Source: Taibaiella sp. KBW10
GTDB taxonomy: Bacteria; Bacteroidota; Bacteroidia; Chitinophagales; Chitinophagaceae
Assembly (NCBI RefSeq): GCF_003852495.1
Contig: NZ_QAJI01000004.1
Span: 66,124 to 130,123 of the forward strand
Length of the DNA stretch: 64,000 bases
Direction of reading: 5' to 3'
This document shows, in pieces, positions 54,331-63,900 of this stretch. Position numbers and translations under genes: made by a program. The notes under the pieces are model-generated. The model had not been told where the DNA came from. It did not search any database and saw only the letters and a list, made by a program, of their open reading frames with translations. How positions within the stretch are numbered: position 1 is the stretch's first letter; every line of letters begins with the position of its first letter.

Positions 54331-54987
54331 TTAGAATTTATAACTGATGCCTAGTGTAGCCGCATTGTATACGTCCTTACTTTTGTTAGACGCAAGGTTA
54401 GGGTCATAACCATCTACCTTATCAGAACCACAGTAATTGATACGGTAGTTAAGGTTAAGAGAAAGGCCTTTGTCCGAAAAAACGCGGCTCAGGGGAATGT
54501 CAATCCCGAATTCTACCGGAACCACATAGTCGGTACCTTTATAGTTTCCTTTATAATTAAAGACGTCTGCAACAACATTATGAATCTTAGTATTGTTATT
54601 CAGTACGCCAATACCGACACCGGCATATATTTTAGATAGATAATACAAACTGGTTTCCGTGCGCGATTGTTTCATTATACCGACAGGATAAAATTTCAGG
54701 TTAAGGTCTGCCTGATAAAAATTATTCTCATAATACATATTTGCCGGCACCGCCTTGTCTCCACCGCTCAAGGTACCGTGTACGGCATTTAAACGGATAC
54801 TGAGATAACGTAAGGCATCATACTGGCCGTTCAATCCGTAAACGGCATTCGTGCCATTAGGGGTTGCATCCGTTCGGGATATTGCTGCGCCGCCATGTAG
54901 CCCGACCGCAAATTGCGCCTGTGCCTGAGTGGCCATTAAAGTAGCCGTAAGGGCCAATAAAGTAAGTTTTGTGTTTTTGATCATCAT
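54331..54987 (-). CDS. Outer-membrane beta-barrel protein
   Basis: A 218-residue exported protein. It has a signal peptide (MMIKNTKLTLLALTATLMA to AQAQ) and a small barrel (FAVGLHGGAAISR, ALRYLSIRLNAVHGTL, GVGIGVLN, SLNLNYRINY, ending ATLGISYKF with the terminal aromatic expected for BAM recognition). It resembles OmpA/OmpW-size barrels. Function is unknown. Start 54987 is chosen because the longer frame to 55020 runs into the gcvP terminator. Confidence 0.8.
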   Translation of the reverse strand: MMIKNTKLTLLALTATLMATQAQAQFAVGLHGGAAISRTDATPNGTNAVYGLNGQYDALRYLSIRLNAVHGTLSGGDKAVPANMYYENNFYQADLNLKFYPVGIMKQSRTETSLYYLSKIYAGVGIGVLNNNTKIHNVVADVFNYKGNYKGTDYVVPVEFGIDIPLSRVFSDKGLSLNLNYRINYCGSDKVDGYDPNLASNKSKDVYNAATLGISYKF

Positions 54988-55002
54988 ATGGTAGTATTTT
55001 TT

Positions 55003-55039
55003 GTAAAAAACTCCCGGCAAAGATAGTTCTTGCCGGGAG
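55003..55039 (-). terminator. Terminator of gcvP
   Basis: CTCCCGGCAA (55011-55020) pairs with TTGCCGGGAG (55030-55039); on the minus strand a TTTTTT run follows. Confidence 0.87.
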
Positions 55040-55074
55040 CGTATATTGTTATGAAATGTATAAATATGTACCGA

Positions 55075-57960
55075 TTAAGCTTCTTCCATATAGCTTTCAA
55101 TCGGTTCACAAGTACAGATCAGGTTACGGTCACCGTGGGTGTTGTTGACACGACCCACTGTAGGCCAGAATTTAGCCGATTTGATATAAGGTAAAGGATA
55201 TACCGCTTCTTCTCTGGTATAGGCATGATTCCAGTCCGTATTGATCACCACAAACTGTGTGTGCGGTGCATTTTTCAGAGGGTTATCTGCTTTATCCATA
55301 TTGCCTTCCTCAATCGCTCTGATCTCCGCACGGATGGCCAGCATCGCATCACAGAAACGATCCAGCTCTCCTTTATCTTCACTTTCTGTAGGCTCGATCA
55401 TGATCGTGCCCGGTACCGGGAAGCTCATAGTCGGTGCATGGAAACCATAATCCATCAAGCGTTTCGCCACGTCTTCCGCTTCGATTTCTGCCGTTTTCTT
55501 AAACGGTCTTAAATCTACAATAAACTCATGCGCGCAAGTACCATTGGAGCCACTATACAAAATTTCATAATCGTCTTTCAAGCGGGCTTTCATATAGTTG
55601 GCATTCAGGATTGCATATTCCGTAGCCATTCTCACCCCTTTGGTACCCAGCATTCTGATGTACGCATAAGAGATCAGTAAGATAGAAGCAGAACCATAAG
55701 GCGCCGCAGATACCGCATTGCTTGGTTTGCCTTTCAATTCATTTTCATTGATCACATGGCTTGGTAAGAAAGGAATCAGGTGTGCTGCAACACAGATCGG
55801 GCCTACACCCGGTCCGCCGCCGCCATGAGGAATGGCGAAGGTTTTATGTAAGTTTAAGTGACAAACATCAGCACCGATAAATCCGGGAGCCGTTAAGCCT
55901 ACCTGAGCATTCATATTGGCACCATCCATATATACCTGGCCACCATTTTCATGGATGATTCGGGTAATATCTTTAATGCTTTCTTCAAAGATTCCGTAAG
56001 TAGAAGGGTAGGTGATCATGATACCCGCCAGGTCATTCTTGTATTGTTCTGCTTTAGCCTGCAGATCCGCTACATCAATATAACCGTTTTCCAAAGCCTT
56101 TACCACAACCACTTTGTAACCCGCCATAACAGCAGATGCCGGATTGGTACCATGTGCAGAAATTGGAATCAGCATGATATTTCTGTTGCCTTCTCCTCTG
56201 CTTTCATGATATGCTCTGATACATAATAAACCCGCATATTCGCCATTGGCACCACTATTAGGCTGTAAGCTACATCCCGCAAAACCGGTGATGATAGACA
56301 AATAGCTTTCCAGCTCTTTTACAATCTGTAAATAACCCTGTGTTTGTGATTTAGGTGCGAATGGGTGCATTCTGCTCCAGTGAGACCAGCTCAAAGGAAT
56401 CATTTCGGTAGCCGCATTCAGCTTCATGGTACAACTTCCTAAAGAAATCATACTCGTGTTCAGGCTTAAATCTTTATTTTCTAAAGATTTAATATAACGC
56501 ATCATCAAGGTCTCACTATGATGACTGTTGAAATTAGGATGGGTAAGGTATGCAGATGTTCTTACTAAAGCAGCAGGAATATTTTGTAACAACTGTGCAT
56601 CGCTGGCATCATAGCTGACCGCTTCCAGCACATCGTTCAAGATGTTAATGATATCGGCAAGGTCTTCAAATGAAGTTGTTTCATCTAAAGAAATACTCAC
56701 CATATGGTCTCCGATATAACGGAAATTGATGCCTGCTTTTTCTGCCTGGCTTTGAATGATGGCACCTTTATTCGTTGTAATGGTTACTGTATCGAAGAAC
56801 GCTGTAGAAACCAGTTCGTGGCCATTTTCCGCTAAAGCATTTGCTAAAGTTTGTGCCAGAATATGTACTCTTGAAGCAATCGCTTTCAAGCCATCCGGTC
56901 CATGGTATACCGCGTACATAGCCGCCATATTAGCCAGTAAAGCTTGCGCGGTACAAATGTTAGAGGTTGCTTTTTCGCGTTTAATATGTTGTTCGCGGGT
57001 TTGTAAAGCCATACGTAAGGCACGGTTGCCCTGCGCGTCGATACTTACACCGATAATTCTACCTGGAATACTGCGTTTAAAGTCATCTTTACAAGAAAAG
57101 AACGCCGCGTGCGGACCACCAAATCCAAGTGGTACCCCAAAACGCTGAGCAGAACCCAAAGCCACATCCGCGCCTAATTCGCCCGGAGGGGTTAGCAGGG
57201 TTAAAGCCAGCAAATCAGTTGCATAAGCGACATAGCCGCCTGCAGCGTGTACCGTTGCCGTAAAGGCAGTATAATCTTCTACAGAACCCAAACTGTTCGG
57301 ATATTGTACAATGGCACCAAAATAGGTCTCATCAATAGCCGCCGTTTTATAATCGCCAAACACCAATTCAATACCCAATGGGGTTGCACGGGTAGTGATT
57401 ACATCTTTTGTTTGCGGGAAAGTATGTTTGTCTACAAAGAATTTTGGTTTTTCCGGATTGCTGGTCGATTTATTCGCAGCATGGAAAAACATAGACATCG
57501 CTTCTGCTGCTGCAGTCGATTCGTCTAATAAAGAGGCATTGGCAATAGGTAAACCAGTCAGGTCGCTGACCATTGTCTGGTAGTTTAATAAACTTTCCAA
57601 TCTGCCTTGTGAGATCTCCGCCTGATAAGGCGTGTACTGTGTATACCAACCTGGATTTTCAAAAACATTACGCAGGATTACGGAAGGGGTTACAGTATCA
57701 TAATACCCTTGTCCGATATACGTTTTGAATACTTTATTGTGTAAGGATACATTTTTCAGCATTCTTAAATAATCTTGTTCGCTCAGCGCGGGTGGCAGGT
57801 TCAGATCCTTTGTCATTCTAATGGCAGAAGGGATGGTCTTGTCAATCAGAGCATCTATGCTATCTATACCAATAGTAGCAAGCATTTCCTTAGTCTGAGC
57901 TTCATTAGGGCCAATGTGACGGCCTTTAAACTCGTGCTGTAATTGCGAAAATAGATTCAT
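55075..57960 (-). CDS. gcvP: Glycine dehydrogenase (decarboxylating), P protein of the glycine cleavage system
   Basis: A 961-residue PLP enzyme that decarboxylates glycine and passes the aminomethyl group to the H protein. It is the fused single-chain form. The N-terminal half begins [14 protein letters not shown], has [13 protein letters not shown] and an [18 protein letters not shown] segment; the C-terminal half has [28 protein letters not shown], and the PLP lysine in [18 protein letters not shown] (~residue 703). Start 57960 is supported by the promoter just upstream; the frame extending to 58038 would begin before that promoter. gcvT and gcvH are not adjacent, so the gene stands alone. 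Confidence 0.97.
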   Translation of the reverse strand: MNLFSQLQHEFKGRHIGPNEAQTKEMLATIGIDSIDALIDKTIPSAIRMTKDLNLPPALSEQDYLRMLKNVSLHNKVFKTYIGQGYYDTVTPSVILRNVFENPGWYTQYTPYQAEISQGRLESLLNYQTMVSDLTGLPIANASLLDESTAAAEAMSMFFHAANKSTSNPEKPKFFVDKHTFPQTKDVITTRATPLGIELVFGDYKTAAIDETYFGAIVQYPNSLGSVEDYTAFTATVHAAGGYVAYATDLLALTLLTPPGELGADVALGSAQRFGVPLGFGGPHAAFFSCKDDFKRSIPGRIIGVSIDAQGNRALRMALQTREQHIKREKATSNICTAQALLANMAAMYAVYHGPDGLKAIASRVHILAQTLANALAENGHELVSTAFFDTVTITTNKGAIIQSQAEKAGINFRYIGDHMVSISLDETTSFEDLADIINILNDVLEAVSYDASDAQLLQNIPAALVRTSAYLTHPNFNSHHSETLMMRYIKSLENKDLSLNTSMISLGSCTMKLNAATEMIPLSWSHWSRMHPFAPKSQTQGYLQIVKELESYLSIITGFAGCSLQPNSGANGEYAGLLCIRAYHESRGEGNRNIMLIPISAHGTNPASAVMAGYKVVVVKALENGYIDVADLQAKAEQYKNDLAGIMITYPSTYGIFEESIKDITRIIHENGGQVYMDGANMNAQVGLTAPGFIGADVCHLNLHKTFAIPHGGGGPGVGPICVAAHLIPFLPSHVINENELKGKPSNAVSAAPYGSASILLISYAYIRMLGTKGVRMATEYAILNANYMKARLKDDYEILYSGSNGTCAHEFIVDLRPFKKTAEIEAEDVAKRLMDYGFHAPTMSFPVPGTIMIEPTESEDKGELDRFCDAMLAIRAEIRAIEEGNMDKADNPLKNAPHTQFVVINTDWNHAYTREEAVYPLPYIKSAKFWPTVGRVNNTHGDRNLICTCEPIESYMEEA

Positions 57961-57993
57961 TATATATGTATATATGATTTGTGTATGAAGGTG

Positions 57994-58025
57994 CAAATTT
58001 AAGGTTAATTCTTCATCATACGAAA
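57994..58025 (-). promoter_or_regulatory. Promoter of gcvP
   Basis: TTTC (58025-58022), 20 bases, then a perfect TAAATTTG (58001-57994). The leader is about 27 bases, so no room exists for a glycine riboswitch, and none is seen. Confidence 0.65.
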
Positions 58026-58326
58026 TGGCGTTTTTCAATAAAAAAGAAAATTATATTTTTTTTATCGTTCACTATATGTTTGATTAATTAAAATGTATTA
58101 TATACAGCTTGTCAAAAAGAAATATAAAATGATATTGCGCATCAGCAAATGCTCACCTGAAAGACAGATCGGCTATATGATCAGCACCACACCCTGTTTG
58201 CCTGTTTGATGCATGTTGTGTACCCCTTTATGCCTTAACAGACTTTTAAAATAATCAATACCAAAATAGTCTTTATAAATTATAAAAAATAGCAGAACTT
58301 TAAAGATATAAACAGTTGAAAGAAAG
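58026..58326. other. Divergent intergenic region gcvP-acs
   Basis: About 300 AT-rich bases upstream of acs. I see no gene, hairpin terminator or riboswitch. A frame of 26 codons starting at about 58128 has no other support. The acs promoter could not be identified with confidence. Confidence 0.45.
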
Positions 58327-60234
58327 ATGAAAAATTATGTAATCGAAAGCCTGCCGGACTATTTTAAACAGTACAAGAAGTCTATTAAAAATCCCAAGAA
58401 ATTCTGGGATAAAATTGCTGATGAAAATTTTGTCTGGTATCAGCGCTGGGAGAAGGTATTGAATTATGATATGAGTGAGGGAAAGATTGAATGGTTTATC
58501 AATGCGAAACTAAATATTACTAAAAACTGCCTGGACCGCCATTTGAGTGAGCGCGGTAATAAAACGGCGATTATTTTCGAACCCAATAATCCAGAAGAAG
58601 CGGCGCAACACATCAGCTATCAGGAATTGTATGACAGGGTAGGCAAGATGGCCAATGTTTTAAGGGATCAGGGTGTCACAAAGGGCGACCGGGTTTGCAT
58701 CTATTTACCAATGATTCCAGATCTGGCAGTGGCAATGCTGGCCTGCGCGCGCATCGGAGCGATACACTCAATCGTATTTGCCGGATTTTCTGCTGCTGCA
58801 GTAGCCTCCCGCATCAACGACTGTAGCTGTAAGCTGGTGATTACCTCAGACGGTAGTTTTCGGGGTGATAAAAAAATAGACCTGAAAGGTATTATAGACG
58901 ATGCCTTAAAGACGGCACCGAGTGTAAAGAAAGTGCTGGTGGTGAAAAGAACAGAAGTGGCTATCCACATGCAGGAAGGGCGTGATGAATGGCTGGCGCC
59001 CCTTTTGGAAAAGGCACCTGTAGATAATATTCCGGCAATTATGGATGCAGAAGACCCTTTGTTTATCCTGTATACCTCCGGTTCTACCGGCAAACCGAAA
59101 GGCATGCTGCATACCAGCGCGGGTTATATGGTCTACACGGCTTATACCTTTAAAAATGTATTCAATTATAAAGAGAATGATATCTACTGGTGTACGGCCG
59201 ATATCGGCTGGATTACCGGGCATTCCTATATTGTATATGGTCCCTTATTAAATGGGGCAACCACTGTGATTTTTGAAGGAGTACCTTCTTATCCGCAACC
59301 AGACCGCTTCTGGGAGGTAATTGAAAAGCATAAAGTAACACAGTTCTATACCGCGCCCACGGCAATTCGCGCTTTAGCTAAAGAAAGTACAGAATGGGTG
59401 GAAAAGCATGATCTTTCTTCTTTAAAAGTGATCGGATCGGTGGGTGAACCCATCAATGATGAAGCCTGGCATTGGTATAACGATCATGTGGGCAAAAAGA
59501 CCAGCCCGATTGTTGATACCTGGTGGCAGACGGAAACCGGTGGTATTCTGATCTCCCCTTTGCCTTATATCACACCCACGAAACCGACTTATGCGACCTT
59601 ACCTTTACCGGGTGTACAGCCGGTATTGATGGACGATAAGCGTAATGAGATTACGGGTAACCAGGTAACCGGTAATTTATGTATCCGCTTTCCCTGGCCG
59701 GGTATTGCACGCACCATTTGGGGCGATCATCAACGCTATAAGGAGACTTATTTTACGGCATTTCCCGGTAAATATTTTACCGGTGACGGTGCTTTAAGGG
59801 ACGAAGTCGGTTATTACCGCATCACCGGCCGGGTAGATGATGTGGTGATTGTATCGGGACATAACCTGGGTACGGCACCTATTGAAGACAGCATTAATGA
59901 ACATCCTGCAGTGGCGGAAAGTGCTATTGTCGGATACCCGCATGATATAAAAGGGAACGCCTTATATGGTTTCGTGATCCTGAAAGAAAGTGGAGAAGGC
60001 CGCGACCGGGAGAACCTACGCAAAGAAATCAACCAGCTTATTTCTGAGCAGATCGGGCCAATAGCCAAATTAGATAAAATTCAGTTTGTTTCCGGATTGC
60101 CTAAAACGCGTTCAGGTAAGATTATGCGCCGGATTTTGCGTAAGATTGCAGAAGGCGATTTTAGTAATTTCGGCGACATTTCTACCTTATTAAATCCTGA
60201 AGTAGTTGAAGAGATTAAAAATGATAGGATGTAG
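58327..60234 (+). CDS. acs: Acetyl-CoA synthetase
   Basis: A 635-residue ATP-dependent enzyme that activates acetate through acetyl-AMP to acetyl-CoA. ANL-superfamily motifs are present: ILYTSGSTGKPKG (P-loop, ~251-261), WCTADIGWITGHSYI, DTWWQTETGG, FTGDGALRDEVGYYRITGRVDDVV (hinge) and the C-terminal KTRSGKIMRR, whose lysine is the usual acetylation-controlled catalytic residue. Length is typical of Acs (~650). It is expressed alone and ends in a terminator. The enzyme would also serve the acetyl-CoA pool fed by phenylacetate breakdown encoded nearby, an indirect link only. Confidence 0.95.
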   Translation: MKNYVIESLPDYFKQYKKSIKNPKKFWDKIADENFVWYQRWEKVLNYDMSEGKIEWFINAKLNITKNCLDRHLSERGNKTAIIFEPNNPEEAAQHISYQELYDRVGKMANVLRDQGVTKGDRVCIYLPMIPDLAVAMLACARIGAIHSIVFAGFSAAAVASRINDCSCKLVITSDGSFRGDKKIDLKGIIDDALKTAPSVKKVLVVKRTEVAIHMQEGRDEWLAPLLEKAPVDNIPAIMDAEDPLFILYTSGSTGKPKGMLHTSAGYMVYTAYTFKNVFNYKENDIYWCTADIGWITGHSYIVYGPLLNGATTVIFEGVPSYPQPDRFWEVIEKHKVTQFYTAPTAIRALAKESTEWVEKHDLSSLKVIGSVGEPINDEAWHWYNDHVGKKTSPIVDTWWQTETGGILISPLPYITPTKPTYATLPLPGVQPVLMDDKRNEITGNQVTGNLCIRFPWPGIARTIWGDHQRYKETYFTAFPGKYFTGDGALRDEVGYYRITGRVDDVVIVSGHNLGTAPIEDSINEHPAVAESAIVGYPHDIKGNALYGFVILKESGEGRDRENLRKEINQLISEQIGPIAKLDKIQFVSGLPKTRSGKIMRRILRKIAEGDFSNFGDISTLLNPEVVEEIKNDRM

Positions 60235-60258
60235 TGTATCCCAGATACTTATGCTGAA

Positions 60259-60288
60259 AGCCGGTCTCAGACCGGCTCTTTTTTTTAT
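60259..60288 (+). terminator. Terminator of acs
   Basis: AGCCGGT (60259-60265) pairs with ACCGGCT (60271-60277) and runs into nine T residues. Confidence 0.82.
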
Positions 60289-60322
60289 TATCTTTAAAAC
60301 AGAAAAAAAACATGCAAAATAT

Positions 60323-60352
60323 TTTGAATATTAATTCTTGTGCTTATATTTG
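60323..60352 (+). promoter_or_regulatory. Promoter of the Omp28-like gene
   Basis: TTTG (60323-60326), 18 bases, then TATATTTG (60345-60352). The start near 60359 selects ATG 60377 over the in-frame codon at 60338. Confidence 0.6.
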
Positions 60353-60376
60353 AGTGAAATAAAACACATTAATGTT

Positions 60377-61402
60377 ATGAAAAAACTAATTTTTACTTTT
60401 TTGTGCGCAGGCGCTGTAGCCACTACACAAGCGCAAACTCCTGAAATGAAATCGCGCTCGCTCGTATGTAAATTTACGGAAACATGGTGCGGTCCCTGTG
60501 GTAGCTGGGGTTGGAACTTGGCCAATCAGGTCATTCCCGACTTGGGAGACAACGGATTTTATGTGGGTGTTATGGGCTCCAGCACTCCGGCCACGATGAA
60601 TGCAAATTGTTATAATGCTTTCGAATCCAACTTTCCGATTGGGGGATATCCGACTTTTATTGTAAATAATGATGATGGTGGTACGTCCTTTTCTGGTGTT
60701 CGTGCTTTGTACAATAATTTTGCAGCGACTACTGCAGTTGCCAGCCCTGCCGCATATTTCAATATAAGTGGGACTACGCTTACTGTGAACGCTAAATCGA
60801 AATTCTGGACAGCAACATCTGGTGAATATTATCTCTCTGCATTTGTTGTAGAAGATAAGGTACTGGCAACACAAAACGGGCAAAGCGGTACCGTAGAGCA
60901 TCACTACCTGTTAAGAGGCAGTATGCTGGACAATCATTCACCTTGGGGTGTTCAGCTAGCAAATGGTTCGGTTAATGCTAATGCAGAATATAGCCAGGAC
61001 TTTACGATGACCTTAGCTAGCGGTTGGAGAACAGATAATATCTCTGTATTATTGGTTATTTATAAGAAAGAAGGTACTAAGTATAAGTTTGTAAATGCTG
61101 CGAAAGCAGGTGCTTCGCCAACTTCTGTAAATCATAAAACCATTCTTTCCGGTATTTCTGTATTCCCTAATCCGTCAAGTAGTACGGCCAACCTGGCGCT
61201 GTCTTTAACGGACTCCCGCAAATTATCGCTTAAAGTAACGGATATGACCGGAAGAGTTGTATATAGCCAGTCAGCGCGTTATTTTGCTGCCGGAACCAAT
61301 AATGTATCGATCCCTGTACAAATGCTGGCCGGTGGTACATACCAGGTTAGTGTGATGGGTGAAGGTATTTACGGCAACACGTCTTTAGTAGTTAGTAAGT
61401 AA
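60377..61402 (+). CDS. Omp28-like thioredoxin-fold protein with T9SS sorting domain
   Basis: A 341-residue secreted protein. It has a signal peptide (MKKLIFTFLCAG to TQAQ), a thioredoxin-like domain (~30-140) with the redox motif TETWCGPCGSWGWN, a beta-sandwich (~145-255) typical of Omp28-related proteins, and a T9SS type-A sorting domain (ISVFPNPSSSTANLAL to the end). The CxxC is intact, so extracellular thiol-disulfide exchange is possible. Its substrate is unknown. It is flanked by its own promoter and terminator. Confidence 0.85.
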   Translation: MKKLIFTFLCAGAVATTQAQTPEMKSRSLVCKFTETWCGPCGSWGWNLANQVIPDLGDNGFYVGVMGSSTPATMNANCYNAFESNFPIGGYPTFIVNNDDGGTSFSGVRALYNNFAATTAVASPAAYFNISGTTLTVNAKSKFWTATSGEYYLSAFVVEDKVLATQNGQSGTVEHHYLLRGSMLDNHSPWGVQLANGSVNANAEYSQDFTMTLASGWRTDNISVLLVIYKKEGTKYKFVNAAKAGASPTSVNHKTILSGISVFPNPSSSTANLALSLTDSRKLSLKVTDMTGRVVYSQSARYFAAGTNNVSIPVQMLAGGTYQVSVMGEGIYGNTSLVVSK

Positions 61403-61412
61403 TAATAAATTA

Positions 61413-61456
61413 GATATAAATAAAAGCCGGCTATTCAGCCGGCTTTTATTTATATC
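61413..61456. terminator. Terminator of the Omp28-like gene
   Basis: A perfect 20-bp stem (61413-61432 with 61437-61456) around an ATTC loop, with A and T rich outer parts, usable from both sides. Confidence 0.9.
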
Positions 61457-61577
61457 TCTATACAGTTATAGCCTTGATTTTTTGGCGTTACCTTTTGCAT
61501 CAAGGCAAATGCTATAGCTATAAATGGAAACTAAAAGAATAAAGTAAGTCCTTGTTTCTTAAAAGTGTATACCCAAT

Positions 61578-62237
61578 TTATTTATGATGCGCTATGCTCC
61601 GTTGCCATTTTATATAACCATTTATTGCCAATATGGTAAAAATTAAGTACTGCAAGGCCGTTAGTCCAAGCGATTTGTACAGCATCATCGGGATGCAGAT
61701 CAAATCTCCCACGATCCAGAAAAGCCAGTTTTCTACCTTTTGTTTGGCCATCAGCCACATCCCTACCAGAAATATAGAGGTCGTAAAGATATCGAGGTAA
61801 TTCGCCCAGTCTAAATGATCCCATCCCAGCACAGCCGGTTTGTCTGACACATTCAGCAAGGGTTTGTAATAATAAATAATACTTACGGCTACAATGCTGA
61901 AAAGGAACAGCCAGGCACAGATGATCCATTCTTTTTTGCTCGTCCTGCTTACGCGTATATGCACCTCATCTATTTTTACTTTATTCCACATGATCCAGCC
62001 ATAAATACTCATGACGGTATAATAGAAATTAATCAATGTATCACCGATTAGTCCTGCCTTAAATAAAATATATACATATAAAGCGGTACTAATGATACCG
62101 GTAGGATATACGCCTATATGCTTGCGTATAGAAAGCAATACACTCCATACACCGAAGATTACGGCGATGGATTCCAGCAAGATAAATTGTACACTGTATT
62201 CTTTATACGGGGCTATTAAATATTGAATCAAATCCAT
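61578..62237 (-). CDS. pnuC: PnuC-type nicotinamide riboside transporter
   Basis: A 219-residue inner-membrane protein with about seven helices. PnuC features are the early WSVLLSIRKHIGVYPTGIISTALYVYILF, FYYTVMSIYGWIMW and the late ENWLFWIVGDLICIPMMLYK with ILAINGYIKW. PnuC lets nicotinamide riboside or another vitamin in by facilitated diffusion, trapped by later phosphorylation. No kinase (NadR) or thiamin or NAD riboswitch is adjacent, so the exact vitamin is not certain. Length is slightly short but complete. Confidence 0.9.
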   Translation of the reverse strand: MDLIQYLIAPYKEYSVQFILLESIAVIFGVWSVLLSIRKHIGVYPTGIISTALYVYILFKAGLIGDTLINFYYTVMSIYGWIMWNKVKIDEVHIRVSRTSKKEWIICAWLFLFSIVAVSIIYYYKPLLNVSDKPAVLGWDHLDWANYLDIFTTSIFLVGMWLMAKQKVENWLFWIVGDLICIPMMLYKSLGLTALQYLIFTILAINGYIKWQRSIAHHK

Positions 62238-62325
62238 AAGGGATACAAATGTAATACATCTGCTTCAGAGATGTGGCCTTCTTCAATCCCTTATATACGA
62301 ACATATTTTATGGTGCAGTAAGGTA

Positions 62326-62977
62326 TTATAAAGTGCAGAGTACACCAGCCTGCAGACGGAGTTGTTGTAGGTAATGTACGTTATGGGATAGTGAGAATTT
62401 TGTGTTTAACTGGTTCAATAATCCCTAGTATACAAATGCTTCTCCGCTTATCTTTATTCTGTCAGATGCTATATATAAGTCCCACCCCTGTGGTGATACC
62501 AATATCAAATTTGCGGTATCCGGAGAAACCGATATCTGCAACGCTAAAAACATGCGTCGTGTATGCATCTAAAGGTGCTACGTCTAAGATTCTGTTGTTA
62601 TAGTTTAGGTAATATCGTGGTGTGCCTGCCAGGTATATATATGGCCTTATTTTATGCTTAGCCTGTCTGAAATTGTACCGTACCTGTACCGGCATCCATA
62701 AAAAAGAGGCAGATTCGTGTTGCCAATAATACATCGGGTTTTGATGCGTATTACGCAGGTAGATATTGCCCTCATATTGCTCCTTGGAATATTGAAAGGA
62801 AATACCCAACTGCCAATGATCGTCGATGCTATATAAGCCTTGTATGCCGGCTCCGAAAGTAAGCATACGCTTTTGTTCTCTTAATTTAGTGATATGACTA
62901 TAACCCGTATTTGCTTCATGTTCGGTTTCAAGCGATATATTTAAGATGAGTGATTGTCGCAGTTGCGTCTGACACAA
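62326..62977 (-). pseudogene. Decayed outer-membrane beta-barrel gene
   Basis: Remnant of an exported barrel protein. The open part (171 codons from 62977, with TTG as first possible start) lacks a signal peptide and reads as strands (RMLTFGAGIQGLYS, SFLWMPVQVRYNF, FDIGITTGVGLIYSI), then stops at 62462. Shifting by one base in the TATATA run just before that stop restores a good barrel continuation: RIKISGEAFVY, a TAG at the place of a CAG, then GLLNQL to RLQAGVLCTL and a final TAA at 62326-62328. So it carries one frameshift, one nonsense codon and a missing 5' end. The 5' side abuts the paa terminator. It is very unlikely to make a functional protein. Confidence 0.7.
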
Positions 62978-63015
62978 ACGAAAAGAGCGACGTTATTTTA
63001 TTAACGTCGCTCTTT
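62975..63015 (-). terminator. Terminator of the paa operon
   Basis: AAAGAGCGACGTTA (62982-62995) pairs with TAACGTCGCTCTTT (63002-63015); on the minus strand T-rich sequence follows. It lies 32 bases past paaC, so no further paa gene is in this transcript. Confidence 0.85.
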
Positions 63016-63046
63016 GTGAAATATTGTTTTGGAATATTACATACAC

Positions 63047-63859
63047 CTACCAGCTCATATTCGGATAAGCTCTTTGTACATATTGTAATTGGGTAAGAAT
63101 AAAGCCCATATGTTCGGTATGTGTACCTGTTTTGCCACCCGTGTGCATCCAAGCATTCGCATCGGGCATACTTAAAGTGGCTTCACTTAATACTGTATAT
63201 ATGTTAGACAACCATTCCGTTTTTAAATGCTCCATTGGAGTGGCGATACTGCCTGCAATCATATCTTTCTCTGCCTCAGACGGGATAAATAATTCGCCCG
63301 AATAAGCCCATAACTCATTAATGGCTTCCTGTATTTTGGCATGGCTTTCGGGTGTACCGTCGCCTAGACGGATTACCCATTCGCTGCTCCATTTTAAATG
63401 ATACTTGGCTTCTTTCAAAGATTTTTCTGCGATAGCAGCGATCACCACATCTTTACTGTTTTTGAGGGCAGTATAATGTAGTACGGCAAACTGATCGTAA
63501 TAGAAAGAACGGGCAATAGTGTATGCCCAATCTTTATTGTCTTGTTCTAATAATAAAGCATTTTTGAAATCCCAGGCATCCCGGAGATAGGGCAGTGTAT
63601 CCTCATCCGCTTCCTGACCTTCAGGCAGGTTGAGGTTAGTAAAAGCAGACTGACGGGCTTCGGGTGTTAAATCATTATAGACTTCCGCAGCATATTGAAA
63701 TAAGCTCCTGGCCTGGCCTAAATGATCTAAAGCCGTATTAGTAATGGCAATATCCTGCTCTAAGATAGGGCCATGTCCACACCATTCGCTGATGCGATGC
63801 CCGATAATTAAAGCATTATCGGCAAGCTGTAAAATATAATTAAGTTTATTGACTGACAT
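63047..63859 (-). CDS. paaC: 1,2-phenylacetyl-CoA epoxidase subunit PaaC
   Basis: A 270-residue ferritin-like helical protein, structural partner of the catalytic PaaA subunit in the multicomponent monooxygenase that epoxidises the ring of phenylacetyl-CoA. Signatures are LADNALIIGHRISEWCGHGPILEQDIAITNTALDHLGQAR, NKDWAYTIARSFYYDQF, and KEAKYHLKWSSEWVIRLGDGTPES. It lies 41 bases after paaB, in the usual order. It is the last gene of the operon, as a terminator follows directly. Confidence 0.96.
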   Translation of the reverse strand: MSVNKLNYILQLADNALIIGHRISEWCGHGPILEQDIAITNTALDHLGQARSLFQYAAEVYNDLTPEARQSAFTNLNLPEGQEADEDTLPYLRDAWDFKNALLLEQDNKDWAYTIARSFYYDQFAVLHYTALKNSKDVVIAAIAEKSLKEAKYHLKWSSEWVIRLGDGTPESHAKIQEAINELWAYSGELFIPSEAEKDMIAGSIATPMEHLKTEWLSNIYTVLSEATLSMPDANAWMHTGGKTGTHTEHMGFILTQLQYVQRAYPNMSW

Positions 63860-63900
63860 AAATACGGTTTCCTTTGTACAAAGGCGTTAAAGATCACAGA

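Noticed and set aside
57961-58038. Longer N-terminus for GcvP
   Set aside because: The 26 extra codons include the promoter -7 element, and GcvP proteins begin near the residues encoded at 57960.
57900-58060. Glycine riboswitch upstream of gcvP
   Set aside because: The predicted leader is only about 27 bases, too short, and no conserved glycine-aptamer elements are seen.
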